Origin: an uncultured Algimonas sp.
GTDB taxonomy: Bacteria > Pseudomonadota > Alphaproteobacteria > Caulobacterales > Maricaulaceae
NCBI RefSeq assembly: GCF_947498175.1
Contig: NZ_CANMJB010000001.1
Coordinates: 310,001-374,000, forward strand
Reading direction: 5' to 3'
DNA: 64,000 bases
Under the pieces are notes generated by a model. The model was not told where the DNA came from. It saw only the letters and a program-made list of their open reading frames with translations, and did not search any database. Position numbers and translations under genes: made by a program. Positions 17,851-26,271 of the stretch are shown here, in pieces. The first letter of the stretch is position 1, and each line of letters opens with the position of its first letter.

Positions 17851-19221
17851 CTAGTCCTCGACCGGCGCGGGGGCCGGATCTCCGGTCTGGGGCTCAAGCC
17901 GGTCGGGCGGCGCGGTCTGGGACGGGCTCGACAGGGCCGCCAGCCGGGCGCGCTGGTCCGTCAGGTCGGCGGCCACGTTCGTCACCGCCACCGCGACGAT
18001 GACGACGAAGGCCGCGAACATGACGAAGCTGTAGATCGCGCCGACGCTGTATGCGGTCAGGACGGATTTGAACCAGCCGCGTCCGAACATGCCCTTGGCC
18101 GACAAAGGCAGGTAGATCAGCAGGATGAGCGTATAGGGCACGATCAGCCAGGTCGCCGGCGTAAATTGGTGCAGCAGGATGAAGGCGAGCAGGAGGATGA
18201 AGGAGAAGGCGTGGAGGTAGGCGGCGTGGACCAGATGGTCGTAGAGCATGGCGTTGCTCCGCCCGCGGATGAAGATCGCCCCGATCAGCATGGCTAGCGG
18301 CATCATGAAGAAGAGGGCGAGCTTGAGCGCGTCATTGACCTGTTCGTTGAACAGTTCGGGCCGCTCCATCATCAGGTCGATCAGGACTCTGAGGCCTTCA
18401 CGGTCCAGCGAGACCTCCCGTCCGGCCCAGCCCGTCAGCTCGATGCCCGAGTCGCCGCTTTCCTCGGCGTCGGACGGGTCTGGGGTGCCGTCCTCCGGCG
18501 ATCGGGGCGTCTCGGGTGGATCCGCTTCGGCCAGGGTCCGCGCCATGCCGTCGCGCGTGGCCTGAAGCGTGAAGCGTTCGATCTCGTTGCTGGCGGTGGC
18601 AATCTGCGCGTCGAGCTCCGCGATGGACTCGCGCAGGGCTTCGGGGCCGTCCCCGTTGCGCCCCGCATTGAGGCCTCGGAGGAAATCGTCCGTCTGGCTG
18701 CGGGTCACTTCGGGGTCGAAGCCGGTGACGAGCTGGTTCTTGCGGATGAAGAAGTGCAGCTCCGGACTGACGGCCGAGTCGTCGGCGGTGATCTTGGCGA
18801 TGCTGGTCGGCGTGCTTTCATGCAGGCCGCCGACGGCGATGATCTGCGTCTGGGACAGGGTGACATAGCCGAACAGCAGGATGGAGGCGGCGATGTAGAA
18901 GCGCACCGGCGAGGTCCAGCGCGAGCGGGCTCCGTCGGCGAAATCGCGCGCCATGCGCCCGGGCCGCAGCAGCAGCGAGCGCAGGCTGCGCCACATGCGG
19001 CTGTCCACGGCGGTCAGGTTCTGGATCAACTCGACGAAGAGCGAAAAGACGGAGCGGCGGTAATCGTCGTTCTTGTTGCCGCATTCGTGGCAATAGAGCC
19101 CGACCATCCGCGCGCCGCAGGAAAAGCAGGCGAGCGACTGGTTCTCGTTCGGGATCCGGTCCCGGTCCAACAGGCCGCGCCCTTCGTCGATCCCCAACAG
19201 GATGTCCTCTTCCGTCCCCAT
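17851..19221 (-). CDS. DUF3667-family multipass membrane protein with N-terminal zinc ribbon
   Basis: A 456-residue protein. The N-terminal CFSCGARMVGLYCHECGNKN (residues 32-51) gives two CxxC pairs, a zinc ribbon typical of DUF3667 proteins. One membrane span follows at about 110-127, then a long hydrophilic, acidic soluble region (about 130-290). Four or more C-terminal spans follow (about 305-420), and the protein ends in a Pro-rich acidic tail. The position of a large polar insert between spans fits the family. Function is unknown. It is convergent with the lysis-like cassette, 64 bp away. Confidence 0.78.
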   Translation of the reverse strand: MGTEEDILLGIDEGRGLLDRDRIPNENQSLACFSCGARMVGLYCHECGNKNDDYRRSVFSLFVELIQNLTAVDSRMWRSLRSLLLRPGRMARDFADGARSRWTSPVRFYIAASILLFGYVTLSQTQIIAVGGLHESTPTSIAKITADDSAVSPELHFFIRKNQLVTGFDPEVTRSQTDDFLRGLNAGRNGDGPEALRESIAELDAQIATASNEIERFTLQATRDGMARTLAEADPPETPRSPEDGTPDPSDAEESGDSGIELTGWAGREVSLDREGLRVLIDLMMERPELFNEQVNDALKLALFFMMPLAMLIGAIFIRGRSNAMLYDHLVHAAYLHAFSFILLLAFILLHQFTPATWLIVPYTLILLIYLPLSAKGMFGRGWFKSVLTAYSVGAIYSFVMFAAFVVIVAVAVTNVAADLTDQRARLAALSSPSQTAPPDRLEPQTGDPAPAPVED

Positions 19222-19307
19222 GGGACCGACATTGCCGGAAATCCACGCGGCTGTGAAGCGGGGAGATTCGGAGGATAGGGGGATCCGGTGAGCGACTCCT
19301 CCACCGT

Positions 19308-19390
19308 CCGCTCATCCCAGCGAAAGCTGAGACCCAATTTGCCTCTCGCAAAACCGTCACCCGGATCCCGACTTTCGTCGGGATGAGCGG
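19308..19390. repeat. composite REP-like element with 11-bp outer arms and two internal hairpins
   Basis: The gene-free stretch 19222-19563 holds repeats only. Outer arms CCGCTCATCCC (19308-19318) and GGGATGAGCGG (19380-19390) are perfect complements. Inside are CAGC-GAAA-GCTG (19318-19329) and ATCCCGAC-TTTC-GTCGGGAT (19365-19384). This mosaic of two hairpins within a larger inverted repeat resembles the bipartite REP elements of alphaproteobacterial intergenic regions. Confidence 0.65.
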
Positions 19391-19426
19391 AGTGGAAGGA
19401 GACCATCTTCCCGTCTCCCCGCTTTC

Positions 19427-19496
19427 GCCGACTTGATCGGCGAACCCATCACCCATGAGTTGAAGTCTGGGAGATGGGCAGGCCGATCAAGTCGGC
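19427..19496. repeat. pair of hairpins sharing a 15-bp core in opposite orientation
   Basis: GCCGACTTGATCGGC (19427-19441) and its exact reverse complement GCCGATCAAGTCGGC (19482-19496) lie 40 bp apart. Each is itself a small hairpin (TCGCCGA-CTTGA-TCGGCGA and CAGGCCGA-TCAAG-TCGGCCTG). The pair lies just downstream of the higA stop and may be a composite REP element or a two-way transcript end. Confidence 0.65.
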
Positions 19497-19563
19497 CTGA
19501 GCGGTGAAATGTTAAGGATGTTTTCGGCAATAAGTGCCGTGGGCGACTTCAAATAGCCAACCC

Positions 19564-19866
19564 TTATGCCGACACCGGTTCCAGCGTCGGCAGATCGTCG
19601 ACCGGGACGGATTGTTCGGCTTTATGAAGGTCGTAGGCGGCTTGGAGATTGATCCAGAGACGCGGTCCGTTCCCGCAGACCTTGCCGAGACGGACGGCCA
19701 TTTCGGCGGAGACGCCGATTTCTTCGGCCAGAAGGCGTTGCACTGTGCTGCGAGTCGTGCCGAGCGCGTCGGCGAAGGCCTGGCGAGTGACGCCGAGCGC
19801 CGGAATGACCGTGTTCCGCAAGATCGCGCCGGGATGGGTCGGCTTTATGGAAGCGTGGCGTTGCAT
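19564..19866 (-). CDS. higA: HigA-type antitoxin, XRE-family regulator
   Basis: One hundred residues beginning MQRHASIKPTHPGAIL, the typical HigA opening, followed by a helix-turn-helix (GVTRQAFADALGTTRSTVQRLL, about 25-46) and GKVCGNGPRLWINLQAAYDL, the conserved C-terminal part. It binds and neutralises the HigB toxin and is expected to repress its own operon. Its ATG overlaps the TGA of higB (TGATG), so the order is toxin first, as usual for hig systems. Confidence 0.93.
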   Translation of the reverse strand: MQRHASIKPTHPGAILRNTVIPALGVTRQAFADALGTTRSTVQRLLAEEIGVSAEMAVRLGKVCGNGPRLWINLQAAYDLHKAEQSVPVDDLPTLEPVSA

Positions 19867-20144
19867 CAGTGATAATCCTCGTAATCCAAAATGTAGACGT
19901 CACCATCGATGAACTCGAAGGTGAGCCGCCAATTCTTGTTGACCCGGATTGACCAACGTCCTTTGTCCCGACCCGACAAAGGGTGAAGAGAATAACCCGG
20001 TATGTTCATGTCCTGAACATCGACCGCTACGTCGAGAGCGTTCATTTGCTCGGTAATGCGGCTCACGTGGGTCTGTTGCAGCCCTTGAGTTCGACCTCTC
20101 GTCCAGAACTGTTTCAGACCTTTGTGGCGAATGCTCTTGATCAC
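19866..20144 (-). CDS. higB: HigB-type toxin, RelE-superfamily mRNA interferase
   Basis: Ninety-two residues from GTG 20144 (IKSIRHKGLKQFW), chosen because homologs begin with this segment; the open frame extends 23 codons further upstream without resemblance. The family pattern is complete: GYSLHPLSGRDKGRWSIRVN, NWRLTFEF and the C-terminal DYEDYH. HigB toxins cleave mRNA on the ribosome. The pair sits next to a repeat-rich patch. Confidence 0.92.
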   Translation of the reverse strand: MIKSIRHKGLKQFWTRGRTQGLQQTHVSRITEQMNALDVAVDVQDMNIPGYSLHPLSGRDKGRWSIRVNKNWRLTFEFIDGDVYILDYEDYH

Positions 20145-20275
20145 GCACTCTATGTAGCATGACGCGCGCCATGTCGCAAGGTGTGCCACATATTCATAGG
20201 TCCCACTCTCCATCGCCCATGTGAACCGGTCCGGTTCGGGTTGCGCAGGGCGTCGCGTCCGCTAAGACCTTGGCC

Positions 20276-21067
20276 ATGTTCGAGAACAAGATCGTCGCCG
20301 TCACGGGCGCCACGGGCGGGATCGGCCGCGCCATCGGGGAGATGTTCGCACGGGGCGGGGCCAAGGTCGCCTTGTCGGATCTGTCGCCGCCGACGGAAGC
20401 GGCGGAGGCCATCGGCGGCAAGGCCTATGCGTGCGACGTGTCGTTCGAGCCGAGCGTGACCGACTTCATCGACCGGGTGGAGGCCGATCTAGGGCCCATC
20501 GACATTTTCGTTTCCAATGCGGGCGTCGGGTCCGGCAACGGTCCGCATGTGGCGGGCGGGTCGAACGAGAGCTGGGAGACGGCCTGGCAGGTCAACGTCA
20601 TGGGCAGCGTCTATGCGGCGCGGCGGTTGATGCCGGGTTGGCTGGAGCGGGGCGAGGGGCGCTTCATCATCACGGCGTCGGCGGCCGGGCTGCTCAACCA
20701 GGTCGGCTCGGCCAGCTACAGCGCGACCAAGCACGCGGCGGTGAGCTTCGCGGAGAGTATCGCCATCGAACATGGCGATGACGGCATCCACAGCCATTGC
20801 ATCTGCCCGCAATATGTGCGGACCAACATGACGGCGGGGGTGGACTTCTCCGGTCAGCGCGAAGAGCTGATCGAGCCGGAGGACGTGGCCGAGGCGCTGC
20901 GGCTCGCCATCGAAGAGGATAGGTTCCTCGTCCTGCCGCATCCGGTGGCGCAGACATACTATATCGCCCGGGCGCATGACCCGGATGCATGGTTGGGGGG
21001 TATGCGCCGGATGCTCGCCAAGCTGAAAGAGACGAAGTCCTACATTTTCGCGGAGAAGACCGAATGA
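20276..21067 (+). CDS. short-chain dehydrogenase/reductase (first of two)
   Basis: A 263-residue SDR with a TGATGGIG nucleotide loop, SNAGVG, the catalytic Ser region (TASAAG) and YSATK carrying the Tyr-Lys pair. It is NAD(P)-dependent by family. I place the start at ATG 20276 because the open frame adds only two codons from a TTG. Its TGA overlaps the next SDR gene (ATGA). In the operon with a kinase-like gene and an acyl-CoA dehydrogenase it probably oxidises or reduces a hydroxyacyl or alcohol intermediate. Confidence 0.88.
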   Translation: MFENKIVAVTGATGGIGRAIGEMFARGGAKVALSDLSPPTEAAEAIGGKAYACDVSFEPSVTDFIDRVEADLGPIDIFVSNAGVGSGNGPHVAGGSNESWETAWQVNVMGSVYAARRLMPGWLERGEGRFIITASAAGLLNQVGSASYSATKHAAVSFAESIAIEHGDDGIHSHCICPQYVRTNMTAGVDFSGQREELIEPEDVAEALRLAIEEDRFLVLPHPVAQTYYIARAHDPDAWLGGMRRMLAKLKETKSYIFAEKTE

Positions 21068-21834
21068 GCCGTTTCGACCTGTCTGGAAAAGTGGCCCTCG
21101 TCGCCGGGGCGTCGCGCGGCATCGGCGAGGCCGTCGCGCACGGTCTGGCCGAGCACGGCGCGCATGTGGTCTGCACCTCGCGCAAGCCCGAGGCCTGCGC
21201 CAAGGTCGCCGACGACATCAAGGCGAATGGCGGGAGCGCGAGCTTCGCGGAGCTGCATCTGGGTGAGCTGTCCCATCACGACCGGGTGCTGGAGCAGATC
21301 GAGGCCGAGCATGGCCGGCTCGACATCCTCATCAACAACGGCGCGACCAATCCGCATTTCGGCCCGGCGCACAGCGCGACGGAAGAGGCCTATGACAAGA
21401 CCTTCGAAGTGAACACGCGCGGGCCCTATTTCCTGACGTCCAAGGCCTATCCCATGCTCAAGCGCGACGGCGGCGGATCGGTCGTCAACGTCGCCTCCAT
21501 CGACGGGCTGCAACCGGCGGCGGCGCGCGTGATCTACGGCATGTCCAAGGCCGCGCTGATCGCGATGACGCAGGGCATGGCCAAGGAGTATTCCGACGAC
21601 AAAAAAGGCGAGGGGGTTCGCGTCAACGCGCTGTTGCCCGGACCGGTGGATACGAAGCTCGCCAGCGCGCTGAAGAACGCGCCGGGCGTGGACAAATTCC
21701 TCGATATGACCATGGCCATCAAACGCTTCGCCCAACCCGAGGAGATGGTCGGCGCGGTCCTGTTCATGGTTAGCGACGAGGCCAGCTTCTATACCGGGCA
21801 ATGCACGGTGGTGGACGGCGGAGCGACGCTCTAG
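21064..21834 (+). CDS. short-chain dehydrogenase/reductase (second of two)
   Basis: A 256-residue classical SDR: GASRGIG cofactor loop at 17-23, NNGAT, VNVASIDG with the catalytic Ser, YGMSK with Tyr and Lys, and a C-terminal YTGQCTVVDGG typical of the FabG/DHRS4-like group. The ATG overlaps the stop of the preceding SDR gene and the next gene begins 3 bp after its stop, so all are one operon. Likely a 3-hydroxyacyl- or alcohol dehydrogenase for the ACAD module; the exact substrate is inference. Confidence 0.88.
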   Translation: MSRFDLSGKVALVAGASRGIGEAVAHGLAEHGAHVVCTSRKPEACAKVADDIKANGGSASFAELHLGELSHHDRVLEQIEAEHGRLDILINNGATNPHFGPAHSATEEAYDKTFEVNTRGPYFLTSKAYPMLKRDGGGSVVNVASIDGLQPAAARVIYGMSKAALIAMTQGMAKEYSDDKKGEGVRVNALLPGPVDTKLASALKNAPGVDKFLDMTMAIKRFAQPEEMVGAVLFMVSDEASFYTGQCTVVDGGATL

Positions 21835-21836
21835 CC

Positions 21837-22904
21837 ATGGCGGGAGAGAATGCCACGATCGAGGTCCGCAAGGGCGAAGATCTCGATGTCGCCGCCGTCG
21901 ATGCGGTGTTGAAGGCGAATGTGGACGGGCTGTCCGGCACGCCGAAGGTGACGCAATATCCGTCGGGCAATTCCAACCTGACCTACGCCGTCGACTATCC
22001 GGACCGGCGGCTGGTGCTGCGCCGTCCGCCCTTCGGGCCGCTGCCCAAGGCGGGTCACGACATGTTCCGCGAATACCGGATCATGCGGGACCTGAAACCG
22101 GCCTTCGAGCCAGTCCCGAATACGGTCTTCTACACCGACGACGAATCCGTCATCGGCAAGGAATTCTACGTCATGGACCGGGTCGAAGGCCCGCTGATCC
22201 ACAAGACGATCCCGGCGGAGTGGGGCTGGAGCGAGGACGACACGGCGCGGCTGGGCGAGAACTTCATCGAGACGCTCGCCAAGCTGCATTCGCTGGATTG
22301 GCGTGCGTTGGGGCTTGAGGATTTCGGCAAGCCGGAAGGCTATGTCCGGCGCCAGATCGAGGGCTGGAACCGGCGCTGGGACAAGGCCTGGACGGACGGC
22401 ATCACGCGCTTCGAGGACGTGCAGAAATGGCTCGAGGACGAAATGCCGTCCGAGAGCGGCACGGCGTCCGTGCTGCACGGGGACTACCGCATCGACAATG
22501 CCATCCTGCGCGAGGACGATCCGCGCGAGATCGCGGCGCTGCTGGACTGGGAGATCTGCGCCATCGGCGATCCGCTGATGGATCTGGGCAACACGCTGTC
22601 CTACTGGATCCAGGCCGACGATCCCGCGCCGATGCACCAGATGATCCGCCAGCCCTCCGCCGCGCCCGGCATGCCGAGCCGCCGCGAATTCGCGCAACGA
22701 TATGGCGAGAAGACGGGCTTCGACGTGTCCGACATCCACTACCATTTCGTCTACGGCATCTGGCGGCTGGCGGTGATCATCCAGCAGATCCACGCGCGCT
22801 ATGTCCGCGGACAGACGCAGGACGAACGCTTCGCGGTGATGGACCGGTCGGTCGAAGCGCTCGGCGCGCTGGCGCGGCACAAGATCGATAGCGGAACACT
22901 TTAG
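21837..22904 (+). CDS. APH-type phosphotransferase (ACAD10/11 N-domain or LvaA-like kinase)
   Basis: A 355-residue protein of the aminoglycoside phosphotransferase fold. The catalytic loop is VLHGDYRIDNAI with Asp and Asn, followed by LLDWEICAIGDP with the metal-binding Asp, and an N-terminal SGNSNLTYAV nucleotide loop. Genes like this beside acyl-CoA dehydrogenases correspond to the kinase half of mammalian ACAD10/11 and of Pseudomonas LvaA, which phosphorylate 4-hydroxyacyl-CoA. It is therefore more likely a catabolic kinase than an antibiotic resistance gene. It starts 3 bp after the second SDR. Confidence 0.85.
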   Translation: MAGENATIEVRKGEDLDVAAVDAVLKANVDGLSGTPKVTQYPSGNSNLTYAVDYPDRRLVLRRPPFGPLPKAGHDMFREYRIMRDLKPAFEPVPNTVFYTDDESVIGKEFYVMDRVEGPLIHKTIPAEWGWSEDDTARLGENFIETLAKLHSLDWRALGLEDFGKPEGYVRRQIEGWNRRWDKAWTDGITRFEDVQKWLEDEMPSESGTASVLHGDYRIDNAILREDDPREIAALLDWEICAIGDPLMDLGNTLSYWIQADDPAPMHQMIRQPSAAPGMPSRREFAQRYGEKTGFDVSDIHYHFVYGIWRLAVIIQQIHARYVRGQTQDERFAVMDRSVEALGALARHKIDSGTL

Positions 22905-22913
22905 GAGATAGAT

Positions 22914-24179
22914 ATGAGCGACGCGATGTGCCTGGGCGTGACGGAACGCCTGAAACCCATTCTCGAAGACGTGCGCGAGATGGTGCGCAACGACATCCTG
23001 CCCATCGAGGAGAAGTGGCATGACGAGACCGCAAACGCGGACGACCGCTGGGCGCATACGCCCTGGCAGACGGAGACGCTGGAGGCGCTGAAGACGAAGG
23101 CGAAAGAGAAGGGGCTCTGGAACTTCTGGCTGACCAAGACGGGGCTGACGGCGTCGGACAAGGGCTTCGGCCTGACCACGGTGGAGTATGCCCACCTCGC
23201 CGAGGAAATGGGCTGGTCGCACTTGGCGCCCGAAGTCTTCAACTGCTCCGCGCCCGACACCGGCAACATGGAGGTGTTCGAGAAGTACGGGACGGAGGAG
23301 CACAAGGAGCGCTGGCTCAAGCCGCTGCTCGACGGCAAGATCCGGTCGGCCTACCTCATGACCGAACCGGACGTGGCCAGCTCGGACGCGACCAATCTCG
23401 AATTCAGCGCGGTCAAGGACGGCGACGAATGGGTGCTGAACGGCGAGAAATACTGGTCGTCCGGCGCGGGCGATCCGCGCACCAAGGTCTACATCCTGAT
23501 GGCGCGCACGGAAGAGAAGGGCGATTTCGAGCGCCGCCACAAGCAGCATTCCATGTTCGTGGTCCCGGCCGACCTGCCGGGCATCACCAAGGTCCGCGCC
23601 ATGACCATCTTCGGCCAGGACGACGCGCCGCATGGCCATCTGCATATGAAGTTCGAGAATGTCCGCGTGCCCGCCGACGCGCTGCTGATCGGGGAGGGGC
23701 GCGGCTTCGAGGTCAGCCAGGGCCGCCTCGGCCCGGGCCGCATCCACCACTGCATGCGCGCCATCGGCCAGGCGGAGCGCGCGCTCGACCTGCTCTGCAA
23801 GCGGGCCGTGTCGCGCGAAGCCTTCGGCCGCCCGCTGGCCAAGCTGGGCGCGAATTACGACATCATCGCCGATTGCCGCATCGGCATTGAGCAGGCGCGC
23901 CTGCTCTGCCTGAAGGCGGCGTCGATGATGGATACGGGCGACCACCGCGCGGCCGCGCCCTACATCTCCATGATCAAGGTCGCCGCGCCGCAAGTCGCGC
24001 TGAAATGCATCGACGAAGCCATGCAGATGCATGGCGGCGTCGGCATCAGCCAGGACACGCCGCTGGCCGGCATGTTCATCCAGATGCGGACCTTGCGCTA
24101 CGCCGACGGCCCCGACGCCGTCCACCGCATGCAGGTCGCGCGCAAGGAACTGAAGCCCTATACGAACCAATCCGTCTGA
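22914..24179 (+). CDS. acyl-CoA dehydrogenase, ACAD10/11-like
   Basis: A 421-residue flavoprotein with the family signatures YLMTEPDVASSDATN, the KYWSSGAG region near FAD, RAIGQAERALDLL and the C-terminal MQMHGGVGISQDTPLA (helix near the CoA and FAD). It follows the kinase-like gene by 9 bp with an AGGAGA ribosome site. Together they form a two-gene version of the ACAD11 fusion, in which phosphorylated 4-hydroxyacyl-CoA loses phosphate and is converted to an enoyl-CoA for beta-oxidation. A terminator follows at 24204. Confidence 0.9.
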   Translation: MSDAMCLGVTERLKPILEDVREMVRNDILPIEEKWHDETANADDRWAHTPWQTETLEALKTKAKEKGLWNFWLTKTGLTASDKGFGLTTVEYAHLAEEMGWSHLAPEVFNCSAPDTGNMEVFEKYGTEEHKERWLKPLLDGKIRSAYLMTEPDVASSDATNLEFSAVKDGDEWVLNGEKYWSSGAGDPRTKVYILMARTEEKGDFERRHKQHSMFVVPADLPGITKVRAMTIFGQDDAPHGHLHMKFENVRVPADALLIGEGRGFEVSQGRLGPGRIHHCMRAIGQAERALDLLCKRAVSREAFGRPLAKLGANYDIIADCRIGIEQARLLCLKAASMMDTGDHRAAAPYISMIKVAAPQVALKCIDEAMQMHGGVGISQDTPLAGMFIQMRTLRYADGPDAVHRMQVARKELKPYTNQSV

Positions 24180-24203
24180 CGGGACGTATATCCTTCGTCA
24201 CAG

Positions 24204-24227
24204 CGCCGCCGTTCCGGGCGGCGTTTT
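24204..24227 (+). terminator. intrinsic terminator after the ACAD operon
   Basis: CGCCGCC (24204-24210) pairs with GGCGGCG (24217-24223) around a 6-nt loop and is followed by TTTT CTTT. It lies 24 bp after the acyl-CoA dehydrogenase stop and 15 bp before the next ATG. Confidence 0.85.
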
Positions 24228-24242
24228 CTTTGGAAGCTCGAC

Positions 24243-24791
24243 ATGCCCGACAAGACCGAATTGCTGTCCCGGCCCAAGGTCGCCATCGACATGGATCATG
24301 TCATGGCCGACACGGGCGCCTATCTCTGCGACTGGCTGAACGACCGCTACGGGCTGGAGCTGGCGGACGAAAGCTTCAAGACGCTGCGCGACCAGCTGGA
24401 CGGCGAGCCGCGCCGGGCCATGATGGATCTGGTCGCCAACGGCGAACTGATGCGCGAGTTGCCGCTAATGGCGGGCTGCCGCGACGTGGTGGAGCGCCTC
24501 CACGAGCGCTACGCCGTCGTCATCTGCACGGCGGCCATGGAATATCCCGACACGATCCCGCCAAAGATCGCCTGGCTGCACGAGCATTTCCCGTTCCTGG
24601 ATCCGAAACTATTCGTCTTCTGCGGCTACAAGCAGGTGATGGGCACGGACTGGCTGATCGACGACAGCGTCAAGCATTTCGACGGCTTCAAGGGCAAGCC
24701 GCTCCTCTACACCGCGCCGCACAACCGCGACGAGACAGGTTATGACCGCGTCGATGACTGGGCCGAGGTGGCGAAGCGGCTGCTGGGTTAG
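24243..24791 (+). CDS. 5'-nucleotidase, deoxy(pyrimidine), cytosolic type C (NT5C)-like HAD phosphatase
   Basis: A 182-residue HAD-fold protein. Motif I is AIDMDHVMADTG, the DxDxV form of deoxyribonucleotidases with Asp nucleophile and acid. VICTAAM gives the motif II Thr. GTDWLIDDS supplies motif IV Asp residues. Family members dephosphorylate 5'(3')-deoxyribonucleotides and help balance dNTP pools. It lies directly after a terminator, so it has its own promoter or readthrough. Its end overlaps the convergent lipoprotein gene by 4 bp. Confidence 0.83.
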   Translation: MPDKTELLSRPKVAIDMDHVMADTGAYLCDWLNDRYGLELADESFKTLRDQLDGEPRRAMMDLVANGELMRELPLMAGCRDVVERLHERYAVVICTAAMEYPDTIPPKIAWLHEHFPFLDPKLFVFCGYKQVMGTDWLIDDSVKHFDGFKGKPLLYTAPHNRDETGYDRVDDWAEVAKRLLG

Positions 24792-25210
24792 GACCGTTCG
24801 ACGGAGACCAGCGTCACGCCGTCCACCTCGCCGACGATTTCCGCGTTCCGGCGCTGCATCAGATCCAGCACGGCGCGGCTCTCCCAATCGCCGGGACAGC
24901 CGACCAGATCGCGTTCATGGTCGAGATGCTCCGCCATCGCCGCCGATTCGCCGACGCGTCGGCACGGATCGTCCGCATCGAGGTAGCCGTCACCGAACGG
25001 GGCGAGGCTGGCGGGCCAAGTGAAAGCAGTGGGTCCGGCTTCCGGCACATCGATGGCGGGCGTTTCAGGTTGGGTGAGTGCGGGCTCCGGCGCGTCCGTG
25101 ACGACCGGTTGCACGGGAATGTCCGGCTCGCGGTCGGACGGCCCGCCGCAGGCGACGAGGATCGCAAGGGCTGGCGTTGCAAGGACTAAGGCGGCGCGGA
25201 AACGGGGCAT
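24788..25210 (-). CDS. putative lipoprotein, unknown function
   Basis: A 140-residue protein with signal peptide MPRFRAALVLATPALAILVAC; the lipobox LVAC places the lipidated Cys at residue 21. A Pro/Asp/Glu-rich linker (about 25-60) follows and then a short domain of about 75 residues with two Cys (DDPCRRVG and LVGCPGDW) that may form a disulfide, ending in a strand-like VDGVTLVSVERS. ATG 25210 is preferred since longer starts add a non-signal extension. No family recognised. Confidence 0.65.
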   Translation of the reverse strand: MPRFRAALVLATPALAILVACGGPSDREPDIPVQPVVTDAPEPALTQPETPAIDVPEAGPTAFTWPASLAPFGDGYLDADDPCRRVGESAAMAEHLDHERDLVGCPGDWESRAVLDLMQRRNAEIVGEVDGVTLVSVERS

Positions 25211-25352
25211 CGGACACTTTCGCTCTGGAAGACCCGGACCCCATAGCAAGCTTTCCGGATGCGGTCAGCCACGGCGTCGGACTCCGGTTAGGGCTTGCCT
25301 TTCGCGGCCCGGACCCCGATTCCAGCGGAACGAAACACCGAAGGAGTCTCCC

Positions 25353-25838
25353 ATGCCGTCATTCGACATCGTATCCGAAGTGGACCTGGCCGAAGTCCGC
25401 AACGCCGTTCAGAACGTGATGCGCGAAGTCGGCACGCGCTACGACTTCAAAGGCAGCAAGAGCACGGTCGAGGTCGCGGACGGGGCGATCAAGGTTTTCG
25501 CCGACGACGATCTGAAGCTCAAGCAGGTCCAGGAGCTGATCCGCGGCCACCTGTCCAAGCGCGGCGTGGAACCGGGCCAGCTCGACTACAACACCCCCGA
25601 ACCCGCCGCCGGGGCAAGCGTCCGCCAGACGATCACGGTCAAGGAAGGAATCGACCGCGACATGGCCCGCAAGATCGTCAAGGATATCAAGGGCTCGAAG
25701 ATGAAAATTCAAGTCGCGATCCAGGGCGAGGAGTTGCGCGTGACCGGCAAGAAACGCGACGATTTGCAGACCGCGATCCAGTTCGTGAAGGATATGGGCC
25801 TGGAACAGCCGGTGCAGTTCAAGAACTTCCGGGACTGA
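25353..25838 (+). CDS. yajQ: YajQ family nucleotide-binding protein
   Basis: A 161-residue protein with the standard opening MPSFDIVSEVDLAEVRNAV, TRYDFKGSKS and the ending FKNFRD. YajQ proteins have two ferredoxin-like domains and bind nucleic acids or nucleotides; some bind cyclic di-GMP and act as effectors. An AAGGAG ribosome site precedes the ATG. Its 3' end overlaps the convergent GNAT gene by 20 bp. Confidence 0.95.
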   Translation: MPSFDIVSEVDLAEVRNAVQNVMREVGTRYDFKGSKSTVEVADGAIKVFADDDLKLKQVQELIRGHLSKRGVEPGQLDYNTPEPAAGASVRQTITVKEGIDRDMARKIVKDIKGSKMKIQVAIQGEELRVTGKKRDDLQTAIQFVKDMGLEQPVQFKNFRD

Positions 25839-26271
25839 GCCTTTTCGTCAGCATGTGCGTGGCGTGCCCGATGGGCATGTCCTCGATCGTGCCGAGTAGG
25901 CGGTAGCCCTCGTTTTCATAGAACGGCTTGGCTTGCCAGCTGAAGGTTTCGAGATAGGCATTCACGCAACCTCGTCCGATCGCGAGTCTCTCACAGGCTG
26001 AGAGCAGCCTTTGGCCAAGACCTTGGCCCCGCATATCGTCTTCTATCCAGAACAGGTCGATATGCAGCGTATTCCAAAGGCATCGCCCGCTTATGGCCCC
26101 GACCAGCGTGCCGTCTTCCGTCTTGGCGCTGACGAAGCACGGAATGGCGTCCGTGCTTCTTTGCAGATCAGGAACTTGTTTGCGGTTGAACGCCGAAAGC
26201 CGGTCCAGCAATTCGGCCGTATCTTGGCTTGAGGGCGAGTGCCCCGCGTCGACACTAACCGCTTCGCTCAT
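25819..26271 (-). CDS. GNAT family N-acetyltransferase
   Basis: A 150-residue GNAT protein. The acetyl-CoA loop is DDMRGQGLGQRLL, matching the Q/RxxGxG/A motif, preceded by the LHIDLFWIE strand and followed by AYLETFSWQAKPFYENEGY, typical of the C-terminal half. The ATG at 26271 overlaps the TGA of the amidohydrolase gene (ATGA), so it is preferred to the one three codons upstream. Substrate unknown. Confidence 0.85.
   Translation of the reverse strand: MSEAVSVDAGHSPSSQDTAELLDRLSAFNRKQVPDLQRSTDAIPCFVSAKTEDGTLVGAISGRCLWNTLHIDLFWIEDDMRGQGLGQRLLSACERLAIGRGCVNAYLETFSWQAKPFYENEGYRLLGTIEDMPIGHATHMLTKRLSPGSS

Noticed and set aside
21837-22904. Aminoglycoside resistance gene
   Set aside because: The fold is shared, but the operon with an acyl-CoA dehydrogenase and SDRs fits a catabolic acyl kinase much better.
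21831-24170. 779-codon open frame on the minus strand
   Set aside because: It is antisense to the APH-type kinase and acyl-CoA dehydrogenase genes, both with clear motifs, and its translation is Arg/His/Asp/Val-rich with no recognisable domain.
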